A stretch of DNA of 64,000 nucleotides from Vibrio maritimus (GTDB lineage: Bacteria; Pseudomonadota; Gammaproteobacteria; Enterobacterales; Vibrionaceae): assembly GCF_021441885.1 (NCBI RefSeq), contig NZ_CP090438.1, positions 2,108,001 through 2,172,000 on the forward strand. Direction: 5' to 3'. The position numbers and the translations under genes were made by a program. The notes beneath the pieces are model-generated. The model was not told where the DNA came from and ran no database searches. It saw only the letters and a list, made by a program, of their open reading frames with translations. Of the stretch, positions 40,902 to 52,900 are shown one piece after another (the stretch's first letter is position 1; the number at the start of each line of letters is the position of its first letter).

Positions 40902-43900
40902 CTATAGGTCTAACCCGCTGTACACCACATCCACGGCTGCAATATTTTGGTTATTGGTACCCGATACAACTACGGTGTACGTACCAGATGGCAAGGTGGA
41001 TAGATCGACACCAGACGTTTGCCACGCCCCATTTTCACCTACTGTTGCAGGTATATCAGTCATGACATCATCCGTACCATTGTTCAACCGTATGGACAGC
41101 CAAGCGCTCTGCTCAAAACCGAGTGCTGTTCCAGTCAAAATGGTGGCGCTTAAGGTTTCGGGAGAAATCGTTATTGTATCGATCGTAAGCTCGGGTTGAA
41201 CATTGTAGACGTAGCCAGTGCTATCGATGAGTTGATTGCCAAACTCATCTGTCGTCGTTCCCAGTATTAGTAGCACTTGTGAATCATAGATATCAGCTAG
41301 TGAAACTGTCCCTGTCCACTGCTTGGCAGGCCCTGTGGTTTCCCAAGTGACTGCTAAGCCATTTACCGTGGTAGATTCGATGCTTGTAACATTGGTGGTG
41401 AATCCAACCGACACCGTAGACTCACCGTTAGATACAACTGGGCTTGGCGTCAGTTCAGGCCCAGTGTCAAGCGCAGGCTGCTCAGTATTAAACAAGATTT
41501 GTGACTGCTCTGCTTTGACGGTGCCATCTGAGCGAGTAAGAATGACGTTCAAGCTGTGTTCTCCAGAGAGACCGGACAAGTCCCAATCGCCGGTCGTCCA
41601 CTGTCCATCACTGTCGACGGTTGCCGTCGTATCCGCAGCGACTGTGCTATCGCCACTCAGGATCTGGACTGTGACTGACGCTCCCTCTTGTACACCTTTA
41701 GCACTGCCAGTCACTTGAGCAGTTTGGGCTTGTTCTTTGTTATAGCTAGTCTGACTCATTGCAGCGTCAACAAACAAATAGGTGCTAACAGAGTCTGTAA
41801 GCTCTGCCATTGCATTCCCTGAACTCACGCTGGTAAAGCCAGAGATAACTACCTCAACCGTTTCCATAAGTTGAACTGTTTTCGGCAATGCACTCACTGT
41901 TTCGAGGGTCCAATTTTTGTTGTTTCCGGTCGGCGTTGCTGCAATACCATTAATTGTTGCCGTGCCAGCAGTTACTTTTTCACTAAATACTAGGTTGACG
42001 ACACCTTTCTTATTGAACTCAATATCGCTGCTCGTCATGCTATTTACAGTCGGTTTAGATTGGTCGAGGGTGAACGATTCTGAGTCGGGTATAAAACCTT
42101 TCGATGCTGAAACGTCAGTGCTCAGGCCTACGCTGCCCTCGAACACTAGATTCACGTCGCCACCTGGGAATGTAGAGATATCGAAGCCGCTTACCGACCA
42201 CGTATTGTTGCCGCTATCCAATACGACTGATTTCGCTTGAGTCTCGTCACTGCCAGCCGCTGATACCAATTTCAGTTTAAGTCCGCTAGCCTCAGAAATA
42301 CGTTCATACGACCCTGAAATCGTCATCGACTTGGCTTGCTCTGCATTCACAGTCGCTGGCAAGTTAGTCACTAGTAACGTAGGTGTAAACGCCAGCGCAT
42401 AACTGCTGTTACTCGCCCCTTGGTTACCATGCTCATCGGTAAACGAACTTACAGTCAGAGTTGCTTCAGACGCACCTACAGATGCTGGCATAGACACGGT
42501 CCCACTCCAAATAGAACCATCGTCAGCATCCTTAGTTAGACTTACGACCTCGCCACCTAAAGTAGCATTCACGCTGTTGATAATGGTGTTGAAGGTCAAT
42601 TTCACAGATACGGTTTCGCCGCTCTTAGCATGTTGTTCTTGAGTTGGCGTGATGAACTCAGCGTTCTCTAACGTAGGTACGCCCGTGTTAAAAGTGACCG
42701 CTTGTTGAACATCTGTAGACTCTGCGCCACGATCCAAGGTCGCCTTCATGGTGTAATCGCCAGAGAGTGACGACAAATCCCAATCGCCAGTCGTCCACTG
42801 ACCATCGCTGCCTACGGTAGCCGTTGTCTTATCGACTTCGGTACTATCACCATTGAGGATCTGTACTGTGACCGATGCTCCCTCTAACACGCCATGGACA
42901 CTACCCGTCACTTGAGCTGTTTTGGCTTGATCTTTATTGTATGTGCTTCGACTCATTACAGCGCTGACAATCAAGTCGGTATTTACTGACTCTGTATGCT
43001 CCGCCATCACATTACCCGAGCTCACACTCGTAAAGTCAGAGATAACCACCTCAACTGTTTCCATTAGCTGCACAGATTTAGGTAGAGCACTGTCTGTGGT
43101 TAGCGCCCAGTTCGTGCCACTGCCTGATGGCGTTGCTGTCATGCCATTAATTGTTGCAGTACCTGCCGTAACTTCTTCACTAAATACAAGGTTAACGACA
43201 CCCGCTTTATCAATCTCGATTATGCCTTTAGTGACGCTGTTTATCGTCGGTTTGGATTGGTCAAGCTTGAATGATTCAGCTGTAGGTATGAAGCCTTTAG
43301 AGGCAGTTACCCCATTGCTAAGTCCCACACTGCCCTCGAACACTAGATTAACGTCGCCGCCTGGGAACGTGGAAATATCGAATCCACTCACTGACCAAGT
43401 TTTGTTGCCACTATCCAATACGACTGATTTCGCCTGAGTCTCGTCACTGCCTGCGGCTGACGCCAGTTTCAGTTTAAGTCCGCTAGCATCAGAAATACGT
43501 TCGTACGACCCTGAAATCGTCATCGACTTGGCTTGTTCAGCATTCACAGTCGCTGGCAAGTTAGTCACTAGCAATGTAGGTGTGAATACCAATGCGTAGC
43601 TGCTATCACTAGCACCTTGGTTACCATGCTCATCGGTAAACGAACTTACCGTCAGAGTTGCTTCAGAGGCACCGGCAGATGCTGGCATAGACACGGTCCC
43701 ACTCCAAATAGAACCATCGTCAGCATCCTTACTTAGACTTACCACCTCACCACCTAGAGTAGCATTCACGCTGTTGATAATGGTGTTGAAGGTCAATTTC
43801 ACCGATACGTTTTCGCCGCTCTTAGCGTGTTGTTCTTGAGTTGGCGTGATGAATTCAGCGTTCTCTAACGTAGGTACTCCAGTGTTAAAAGTGACCGCTT

Positions 43901-46900
43901 GTTGCACATCTGTAGACTCTGCGCCACGATCCAAGGTCGCCTTCATGGTGTAATCTCCAGAGAGTGACGACAAATCCCAGTCGCCAGTCGTCCACTGACC
44001 ATCGTTGCCTACGGTCGCCGTTATCTTATCGACTTCGACACTATCACCATTGAGGATCTGTACTGTGACCGATGCTCCTTGTAACACGCCATGGACACTA
44101 CCCGTCACTTCAGCTGTTTTGGCTTGATCTTTATTGTATGTGCTTCGATTCATTACAGCGCTGACGAGCAAGTCGGTATTCACTGACTCTGTATGCTCTG
44201 TCATCACATTACCCGAACTCACACTCGTAAAGTCAGAGATAACCACCTCAACTGTTTCCATAAGCTGCACAGATTTAGGTAGAGCGCTGTCTGTGGTTAG
44301 CGCCCAGCTCGTGCCACTGCCGGATGGCGTTGCTGTCATGCCATTAATTGTTGCTGTACCTACTGTAACTTCTTCACTAAATACAAGGTTAACGACACCC
44401 GCTTTATCAATCTCAATGATGCCTTTAGTGACGCTGTTTATCGTCGGTTTGGATTGGTCAAGCTTGAATGATTCAGCTGTAGGTATGAAGCCTTTAGAGG
44501 CAGTTACCCCATTGCTAAGTCCCACACTGCCCTCGAACACTAGATTAACGTCGCCGCCTGGGAACGTGGAAATATCGAATCCACTCACCGACCAAGTTTT
44601 GTTGCCACTATCCAATACAGCGGACTTTGCCTGAGTCTCATCACTGCCTGCCGCTGACGCCAGTTTTAGTTTAAGTCCGCTAGCATCAAAAATACGTTCA
44701 TACGACCCTGAAATCGTCATCGACTTGGCTTGCTCTGCATTCACAGTCGCTGGCAAGTTAGTCACTAGTAACGTAGGTGTAAACGCAAGCGCATAACTAC
44801 TGTTGCTTGCCCCTTGGTTACCATGCTCATCGGTAAACGAACTTACAGTCAGAGTTACTTCAGACGCACTGGTAGATGCTGGCATAGACACGGTTCCACT
44901 CCAAATAGAACCATCGTCAGCATCCTTAGTGAGACTTACCACCTCGCCACCTAAAGTAGCATTCACGCTGTTAAGAATGGTGTTGAAGGTCAATTTCACA
45001 GATACGGTTTCGCCGCTCTTAGCATGTTGCTCTTGAGTGGGCGTGATGAATTCAGCGTTCTCTAACGTCGGTACGCCCGTGTTAAAAGTCACCGCTTGTT
45101 GCACGTCTGTAGACTCTGCGCCACGATCTAAGGTCGCCTTCATGGTGTAATCGCCAGAGAGTGACGACAAATCCCAATCGCCTGTCGTCCACTGACCATC
45201 GCTGCCCACAGTAGCCGTTGTCTTATCGACTTCGATACTGTCACCATTGAGGATCTGTACAGCGACCGATGCTCCTTGTAACACACCGTGAGCATTACCT
45301 GTCGCCCCTGCAGTCGTTGCTTCAACCTTGTTGTACGTAGCTTTGCTCATCGAACCGCTAACTACTAATGCCGTATCTACCGCGTCGGTTTTCACCTCCA
45401 TAACGTTGCCAGTGTCTGTGCTGCTAAACCCTGAAACAACGATATCAACGCTTTCTTGAAGCTCAATGCCAGTTAGCGGACCCGTCGTTGTTGCGGTCCA
45501 AACATTGTTTGAGTTCTGTAAACTCGTTGGCTGTCCTGAAATAGTCACTTTGCCTTGTGCGACCTGTTCGCTGAACTCCAGCCGAGCAATACCATTTTTG
45601 CCAGCCTCAATTGTTACTGGTGTGGCACTAGTGACTGTCGGCTTGAGCATCGTGAGCAGGAATGATTCATTATCCGGTGCATACCCACCAGTAACCTCGA
45701 CTCCATTGCCAACGGTCACGGTACCCGAAAACGAGATATTGACTCGCCCTTCAGGGAAGTCAGATACATCTAAATCCGTAACACTCCATGTCCCATCATT
45801 ATTGAAGGTAATAGCTTTCGTTAACTGACTCGCTGGGTTAGAGGCGGAGGTCACGGTAATGTTGCTATTGCTAGTATCTTTGTCGATGTATTTATAAGTG
45901 CCCGATATCGTCAGATTGTCAGCGCGATCTTCATAAACGTTTCCGACTGTATTTAGAGCCATCTCTGGCGAGTACGGAATACTATGAAGATTGTTCGCGA
46001 CGCCAACATTGTTGTAGACATCTTTGTAATCCGTAACCGTCAATGTCACTACGTCTGCGTTCTCAAGCTCCGGCATAGTTACAGAACCGCTCCAAGTTTT
46101 GTCATCAGAATCTGGGACAGCAGACACTAAGAACTCACTAGAACCAAGCTTCGCCTTTACCCCACTCACTGGTTTGTCGAACACCATCTCTATATTGACA
46201 AACTGATTCTTAACTTGGTGTGTTGGATTGAACGTCACGGCTTCTAGCACAGGCGGTTTTTGGCTTGCCACCGATGCACTGTCATGGATTTCATTGTCTG
46301 CAGTAACACCTTCTGAATTGCTTCCGCTAACAGTGACAAAAATGCCCCCCTCTTGCCAACCTGTCATATCGATGACCTCAGACACCCACTTACCATCGAT
46401 TTTAATCGTGGCTTGTCGTGTCTCGTCATCTGCTACATTGACCAAAGACTTAACTCTCACTGACAGTGTGTCACCCACCGCAAACCCACGTGCAGAACCT
46501 CGGATAACAACCTGGTCGGCTTCATTCGGCGTAATTTCATCATCACCCATCACTGGATCAACCGTTTCAATAAGCGGTTTGACCTTAAAAGCCTTAGACT
46601 GCTCAGCACCTTCATTTCCTGACGGAGTCACATAGCCCGCCAACACTGTAAGCTGCTGCTCTACTTCACCAATATTCAGTGTTGGCGTGACAACCCCAGA
46701 CCAAACTTCAGCTTCTTCTGTGGCGGCGAAGTTCACTGTTTGATTGCCCAACCGTGCACTCACCTGCTTCACTTTTTCTGAGAAGTTCAATACGACGGTC
46801 GTTTCATTATTGTGCTCAACCAACTGACCATCTGTAGTGATTTCAATGCGATCGATGGTCGGTATTGAAGTACTTAACGCAAACTTGTCTTCACCTGTAG

Positions 46901-49900
46901 AGGCAGCATCGACACGAGAGCTGTTTGTTCCTCGGACGGTGATCGTAATATCTCCATCCTGAAGACCTTTATCAGATAAGTTAATCGTACTGTTCCATTT
47001 TCCTTCAGATCTGACTGATACCTCAGTCTGAGTGTAAGTTTTACCGGTTTCGTCTTTAAACTCGATGTCTAGCTTATCTTCCAATGGCGTAAATCGGGTA
47101 GACGTACCAGAAATGGTGAAGCTATTGATATTGCTGTTGTTTACGGCACTATCAAAAGATTCAATGGTAATCGTTGGCTGAATCGGCAAACTGTATGTGC
47201 TGTTGGTATCGCCAACATTGCCGGCTTTGTCTGCAAACCCACTGACGGTCAAAGCGACTGTAGTATCGGAGTCTGCGACATCTGCAAGAACAACTTCACC
47301 AGTCCATGTCGATTTATATTCTCCCTCTGCCCCTAACCATGAAACGTTTTGACGATTTAGTGTGCCTATCGGTATCGAAACTTCCTCGTTGAAATCAACA
47401 TAAATGGTGACCTTTTTGCCTGGCGTAGCGAAGGTTGGATCGAACCTTACAGCACCTTGCTTAGAGTCGATAACCGGCTTGGTATTATCCGTATTGACTG
47501 CAAACTTCTTGGTCGCTGTTTTGCCCCAACTATCGATAATACTCACACCAACATTCAGCCCTTGAGAATTTTTCTCCGACTCCTGAAGATCGTACTCAAA
47601 GTAAGTACATTGCCACGTTTCATCGTCACTGCATTGACTCGGTGCAGGGATTCTGAATCCACCACCTGGCGAATTTGAGCTATAAACGCTCCCACCGACG
47701 AGACCTTGCATCTCAACAACATCAGAGTATTGATAAACTTGATATCTAAACTCTATCGTCAGCTTATCCCCATTTAGGTCAGCGTTAACCGCTGGACTCG
47801 TTACCTCTAGATTTAACTCACCCTGAGGGATGACAAGTGTGATTAGTTTCTGTTCTGCAGGAGCATTCCCTACCTTATCCGCTAAGTTACCAAGATAGAC
47901 TGTCTGCTCTTTTTTCACTGAACCGAAAATATCGAGAAGGTTAGCACTATAGGTACAGGTTACCTTACTGCCATCGTTACTCGGGTCGACACAATCTACT
48001 GGAGCGCTCGCAAAACTAAAGTCATCTTGAACCCTCAGTAGTGGCTTGCCATCAACATCACCTGTGGTGTATTCCACACCTGACAGATCGTCAGATATAA
48101 ACAACGGTATATTCAGTCTAAGTGACGTATCGTCCTCGTTACGCCTTACGTTGGTTTGCGTAAGTTGGAACGTCGCACTGTCGTTGTCTTGGGCAATTTG
48201 AACCAGTGGGCCATTCACGTCAATTGAGTTAAATGAGTGTTTCTGGACTTCGGTTGCACCATTCTCTGCTGTGGTACGAGTAATGAGCGTCGCGCCACTT
48301 TCGATGGTTTCTGTACCATGAAGAATACAGGAAGGGCCGCTTGACGGTGGTGACTCCACGATTGCATAAGGCTGTTCGGTGTCTTGAGGAACATCTTCTT
48401 CAATACGGGGACGAATCCAGCATTCTAACTGCGTGATTTTGACTTCGGTTCCAGGATCCGCGAAGGTCACTTGTAGCGTTTTAGCAGAATTGTAGGTATC
48501 GAAGGACTCTGGCGTTGCCACAGTCAACTTCACACCTTGACGCAGTACCTTTAACGTCTTGCTGATCTTTGTTGTATTTGGGTTCTGCGCAAATCGTGCA
48601 GTTGGATAAACGACATTATCTTCTACGGTGAAGTTTACGTCATAGCTTCCATCAAGCTTTGTCATGTCTTTCGATAGAATGGTAGACCACGTGTCATTAC
48701 CCTCTTCGATAACCGTTAATGGTGTTTCTGTTTGATTGTCGTTATAGGAATATTTTGCTACGACAGACTTAATGCCACTAGCATCAGTCGCGACCACGCT
48801 AAATTTAATATCCTTATTCTCAGTGACATTCCCTTCAATCGGGGTGTCATCCGAATAGACTTCCGTTACCTCTACCTTAGGGGCTTCATTATCGACTTTA
48901 ACTCTAAACTTCTCACTCCCCGAGTTACCGCGAATATCAACAGCTTCAACATCTAGAGTTGCTTCTTCTGTGGCTTTAAACGGAATATCACGCAGGGCAT
49001 CTCCAGTGGGAACCGCTCCATCACCTATCGGTCTCGATGATCCGGTATAGATCCAGTAACGAATTGAGTTCTTATCAACCCCATCGTCAGTGACCGCATC
49101 TATGCTACTGTCATCGTAGTCTCGAGCGTTCAATACCATCGGATAACCCTCTCCGGCAGCATAGTAGAACGACTCTTGATTAAATAGGTTTAAGGTCAAG
49201 GATGGGCCTTGGTCATCATAGCGAACTTGTGTAAGTTCGGTTTCTGAAGAGAATCCTTTTTTGTCGGTGGCTTTCAGCACCATGCTGACACGACCATTCG
49301 CATTAGGGTCTGTCTTAATCTGGGCTGATTCAGAAGCACTAACCGACATAAAGTGATCATCTTGAGGTTGGCTATTCGGGAACGTCTGTTTTTTAATTGC
49401 AGTAAGATCTCCAGCTTCTGATTTTTGGAAAAGCTCCAAAGATTCGACTTCCGAAACATCTTTGACCGATTGCAGATTTACCCTAAAGCCAGGACCAATG
49501 ACATTACCATTTCCGTTGCCTGAAAAGTCGCTAGCCCATGGGCTTTTTACTTTGATCTCAGGACCAACAATATCGACAGAGAATTGATACCAGCCCTCAT
49601 TACTCGTGTTTACTGGGATAGCTGTATCAATAGCCGTGACGTAGAAAAAATGTTTCACTGAACCATTTTTAATATTGTCGGCAACAAGCTGGACCTGAAT
49701 TTCCGGCTGGGTTCCTAGCAAACACGCCGCATCGGTATTGTCTTCACCACATGCCTTGAGTTCTACTTTTGGTAGACCGTCCTGCTGATACACCACTTTA
49801 ACTTCACCTAGCGGACTGCCATTGTCTTGGCTAAATAGAGTGGTTGGCTCCCATATGTCATTACCGCCCAACACCGCACTTGAAACCACTTCTTCGACGA

Positions 49901-52900
49901 CAAATGCTGTAGAGTCGATATTGACGGTAAATGCAGGGGCTCCCTCAATGGTTTGATCTACGCGGTTACCCAAAATATCTTCTGCCACCACATACGCCGT
50001 CCACTGACCATCATCGAGCTTGTTAGCTCCCTCTCCACACGTTAGACATAGCTGTAAAACCAGTTGTCCATCAGAGAACTCTGAGCTCGGTGTGTTGACT
50101 GCAAACACACTGTCACCCTCAAACAAGACAGGGGTAGCACCTTGAACTTTTGGCTCGAAGTATATTTGACGTTTGCTTGTGTCATCTCCCACAACATCTT
50201 TTACAACAAAGTTAAGGCTTTTTTGCCTAGTGATATTGATATAGGCGTCCTCAGCTTGCCCGTCTGGTAACTTGTAAAGAACATTAGGAAACTCATTATC
50301 AACCTTAAATGACGAGATAAACGGGTCATCTGATGGATAGGCATTTTGCTTAGTATCAGAAGCAGATATCTTGAGAGCAAGCTCAGCGATGTTTTCATAC
50401 ATCAGAGAGTTAAAGTTGAAGGCATAAGATTTGTTGTAGCTGTCGCCACTCGGCACAAACGACAAGATCATGTCATTCTCAACTGGGCTATCTGCAACAA
50501 ACCAAACAGGGGTAAATACAGGCGGTGGGTTATTGCTCACGCCAGATGGGTCAGATATTTGCGCGGTAAAATCAATTTGACCCGCCACAAAGATCTGCTG
50601 AGTGACTGGGTGTTGATAAAACACGCCGTATTGCTGTTCGGAGTTCGGTAGTACACGAATGTCCGGTGGCGTGGTATCTATACTGCCACCAGCATTTTCA
50701 AATACACTAACCGTTGATCCATTGACATCAATCGAAGGATTAGCCGTCGCGATTATATCTGCAAAGCTAAGCGCCAGCTGAGGGCTCAAACCATACTGCT
50801 CTACCAAACGTTCATAGTAGGCGCTGGCGAGTTCTTTGCGATACGTGTCATTCGTGATCCTGTTTGAACCAATGTAAATATCCCCCGAACGACCCACGCC
50901 ATTAGCTTTACCATCATGAACTAAATCTTGATAAAACGCAGAAGCATAGCTCGCTGACGTATAACCAACATTGTTTGACGCCATATCAACCAGAGACTCA
51001 ACAAGGAAGCGATGTTGATATTCATCCCCAGGGAATGTAGGAATGGATACTAAATCTTCATTGGTCGCATAGCGGGTCGTAATCGGATCAAATTTGAAAA
51101 ACGAGTTGGTAACGCCACTACCAATAGCATTGTTCACCTGCTCTAGGTAGCTCAACGCTGCGCTATTAGTATGGTCAGCAGTGCTGTTCCATATGTAATC
51201 AAATAATCCAGTATGGTATGCCGATAACTCGCTAATATAGAGGTCGCTGGCATTGGTATAATCAAAATAAGCGCCAAAATTTGACTGGCTCAGATCGACT
51301 TCACGATACTGATTACTGTCATTGCTCCACTGGTAGTAATAAGCCTTACCTGAAGAAGGGTTAGCTAGCTGAACTTGAAGAAATCTATAGCTTCCTAAGT
51401 CGGCACGTAGTTGACAAGTAGCGACATCTAATGTCCCTTCAACAAGCTTGGTAGTACATGTTGAAACTGGGTTACTGTCAAACTTGCCACTGGCATTGAG
51501 CCCTTTCAGTTCCACGTTTGCATTCGCAAATGGTGTCACTACATTGAATGTTGGCAAGTCAAAAGTGGTCCGGAAATATATCGTTTTTGGCGTACTGACG
51601 TTTTCAGATCGGTCCTTCGTCGTAAGGACGATTTTTTGTTGGCTTCGCTCTGCAACTGATGCGTACTCTGTGCCAAGTAGCTCTTTGACAAATGGTATGT
51701 AGTAAGTGACCTTGGAAACTCGACCTTCGCCGTTGTACTCAATTTTTTCGTGTGGAATAGCGTGAGTCGCGACATTGCTTCCGGTGTGACTTTTCTTTTC
51801 ATCAACGTATTGGAAATCATTATCTGTCGGAGATTTCACGTAATACTTAACCGTGAGTTCCAGGTCTTCTGCCGATGACCCGATTATGCCGTTGTCTGGA
51901 TCATACTCATCTTGAACCACCACTTTAATGTAAGGGATATAGTTTGCGTGCAGAACCGCTAAAGCGGACTGATTGAAGTCCTCAAAATCAATACCGTCAT
52001 GGACTTCCAACAAACCAGATCGTGCGTAGTTAAAATCGACCTTCAGATGATTGCTAGTGGTGCCAATATTACTCTCGTTAAATGTGTTTAGTGAATAGTC
52101 AAAATACTCAACCTCACCTCTGTTATCGTTCGTATCGATTTTGATGAAAGCCATCTGGGCACCACTGGCATTCGGATAACTTAATGTCTGTGTAGGTAGA
52201 TTGTTGTCTTTACGAACTTCGAAGTTTTCGCCACTTTTGTTGTCGTGAGAGTCCGTGACTTCAATTAGAAATCGAGTCGAACTACCGAACTGCGTTGCAT
52301 CGTATGCCTCATTGAAACTACAGACCTCACCTATCGCGACATAACACTGGATCGAGCGGACATCATCTCCTTGAGTAATGACAACGCTTTTGATGTCACT
52401 CTCACTATCTACGATAGTACCCGTCAAAATATAGGTAGTCTCAGAGCTATTGATTGTAGGTGACGAGGTCATGGTGATAACGGGTGCTACGTTATCCCAA
52501 GTAAAAGGGATTCTTGCAGACTGCTCATCTGTATGAATATTGCCTAAAACATCATCAGCAGATGCGACAAGCTGAGCCGATTGAATGTATGGCAAGCCAT
52601 CCGTATCGGCATAACCAAGCCTATCTAGCTCCGTAGTGTCGACGTGCACAATAACTTTAGTGTCACGAGTACCTCGCTTAAACTCGCTTTTATCAAGGGA
52701 GCAGTATGGCTCACCACCACTCTCCAAACAGCTCTTGATAATAGTGCCATCCAGCGTTTCGAGTTCTAAACTCACTGTCACATCATTCACACCAACATCG
52801 TCGGATATCGCCAATGTTATTTGGTCTGCGCCAGCGAGCACATTTCCACCTTCCCTTGAGATTTCTGGTGGCGTCTCATCAATGGGTTTCATGTCACGAG

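Noticed and set aside
42937..44634. Two 166-codon forward frames 1197 bases apart
   Set aside because: They are antisense shadows of the tandem repeats in the giant lipoprotein gene; their similarity comes from the repeats.
41484..45350. Repeat array as a possible CRISPR or mobile element
   Set aside because: Units are 1197 bases, in frame and coding for Ig-like domains; no short repeat-spacer pattern, no transposase.
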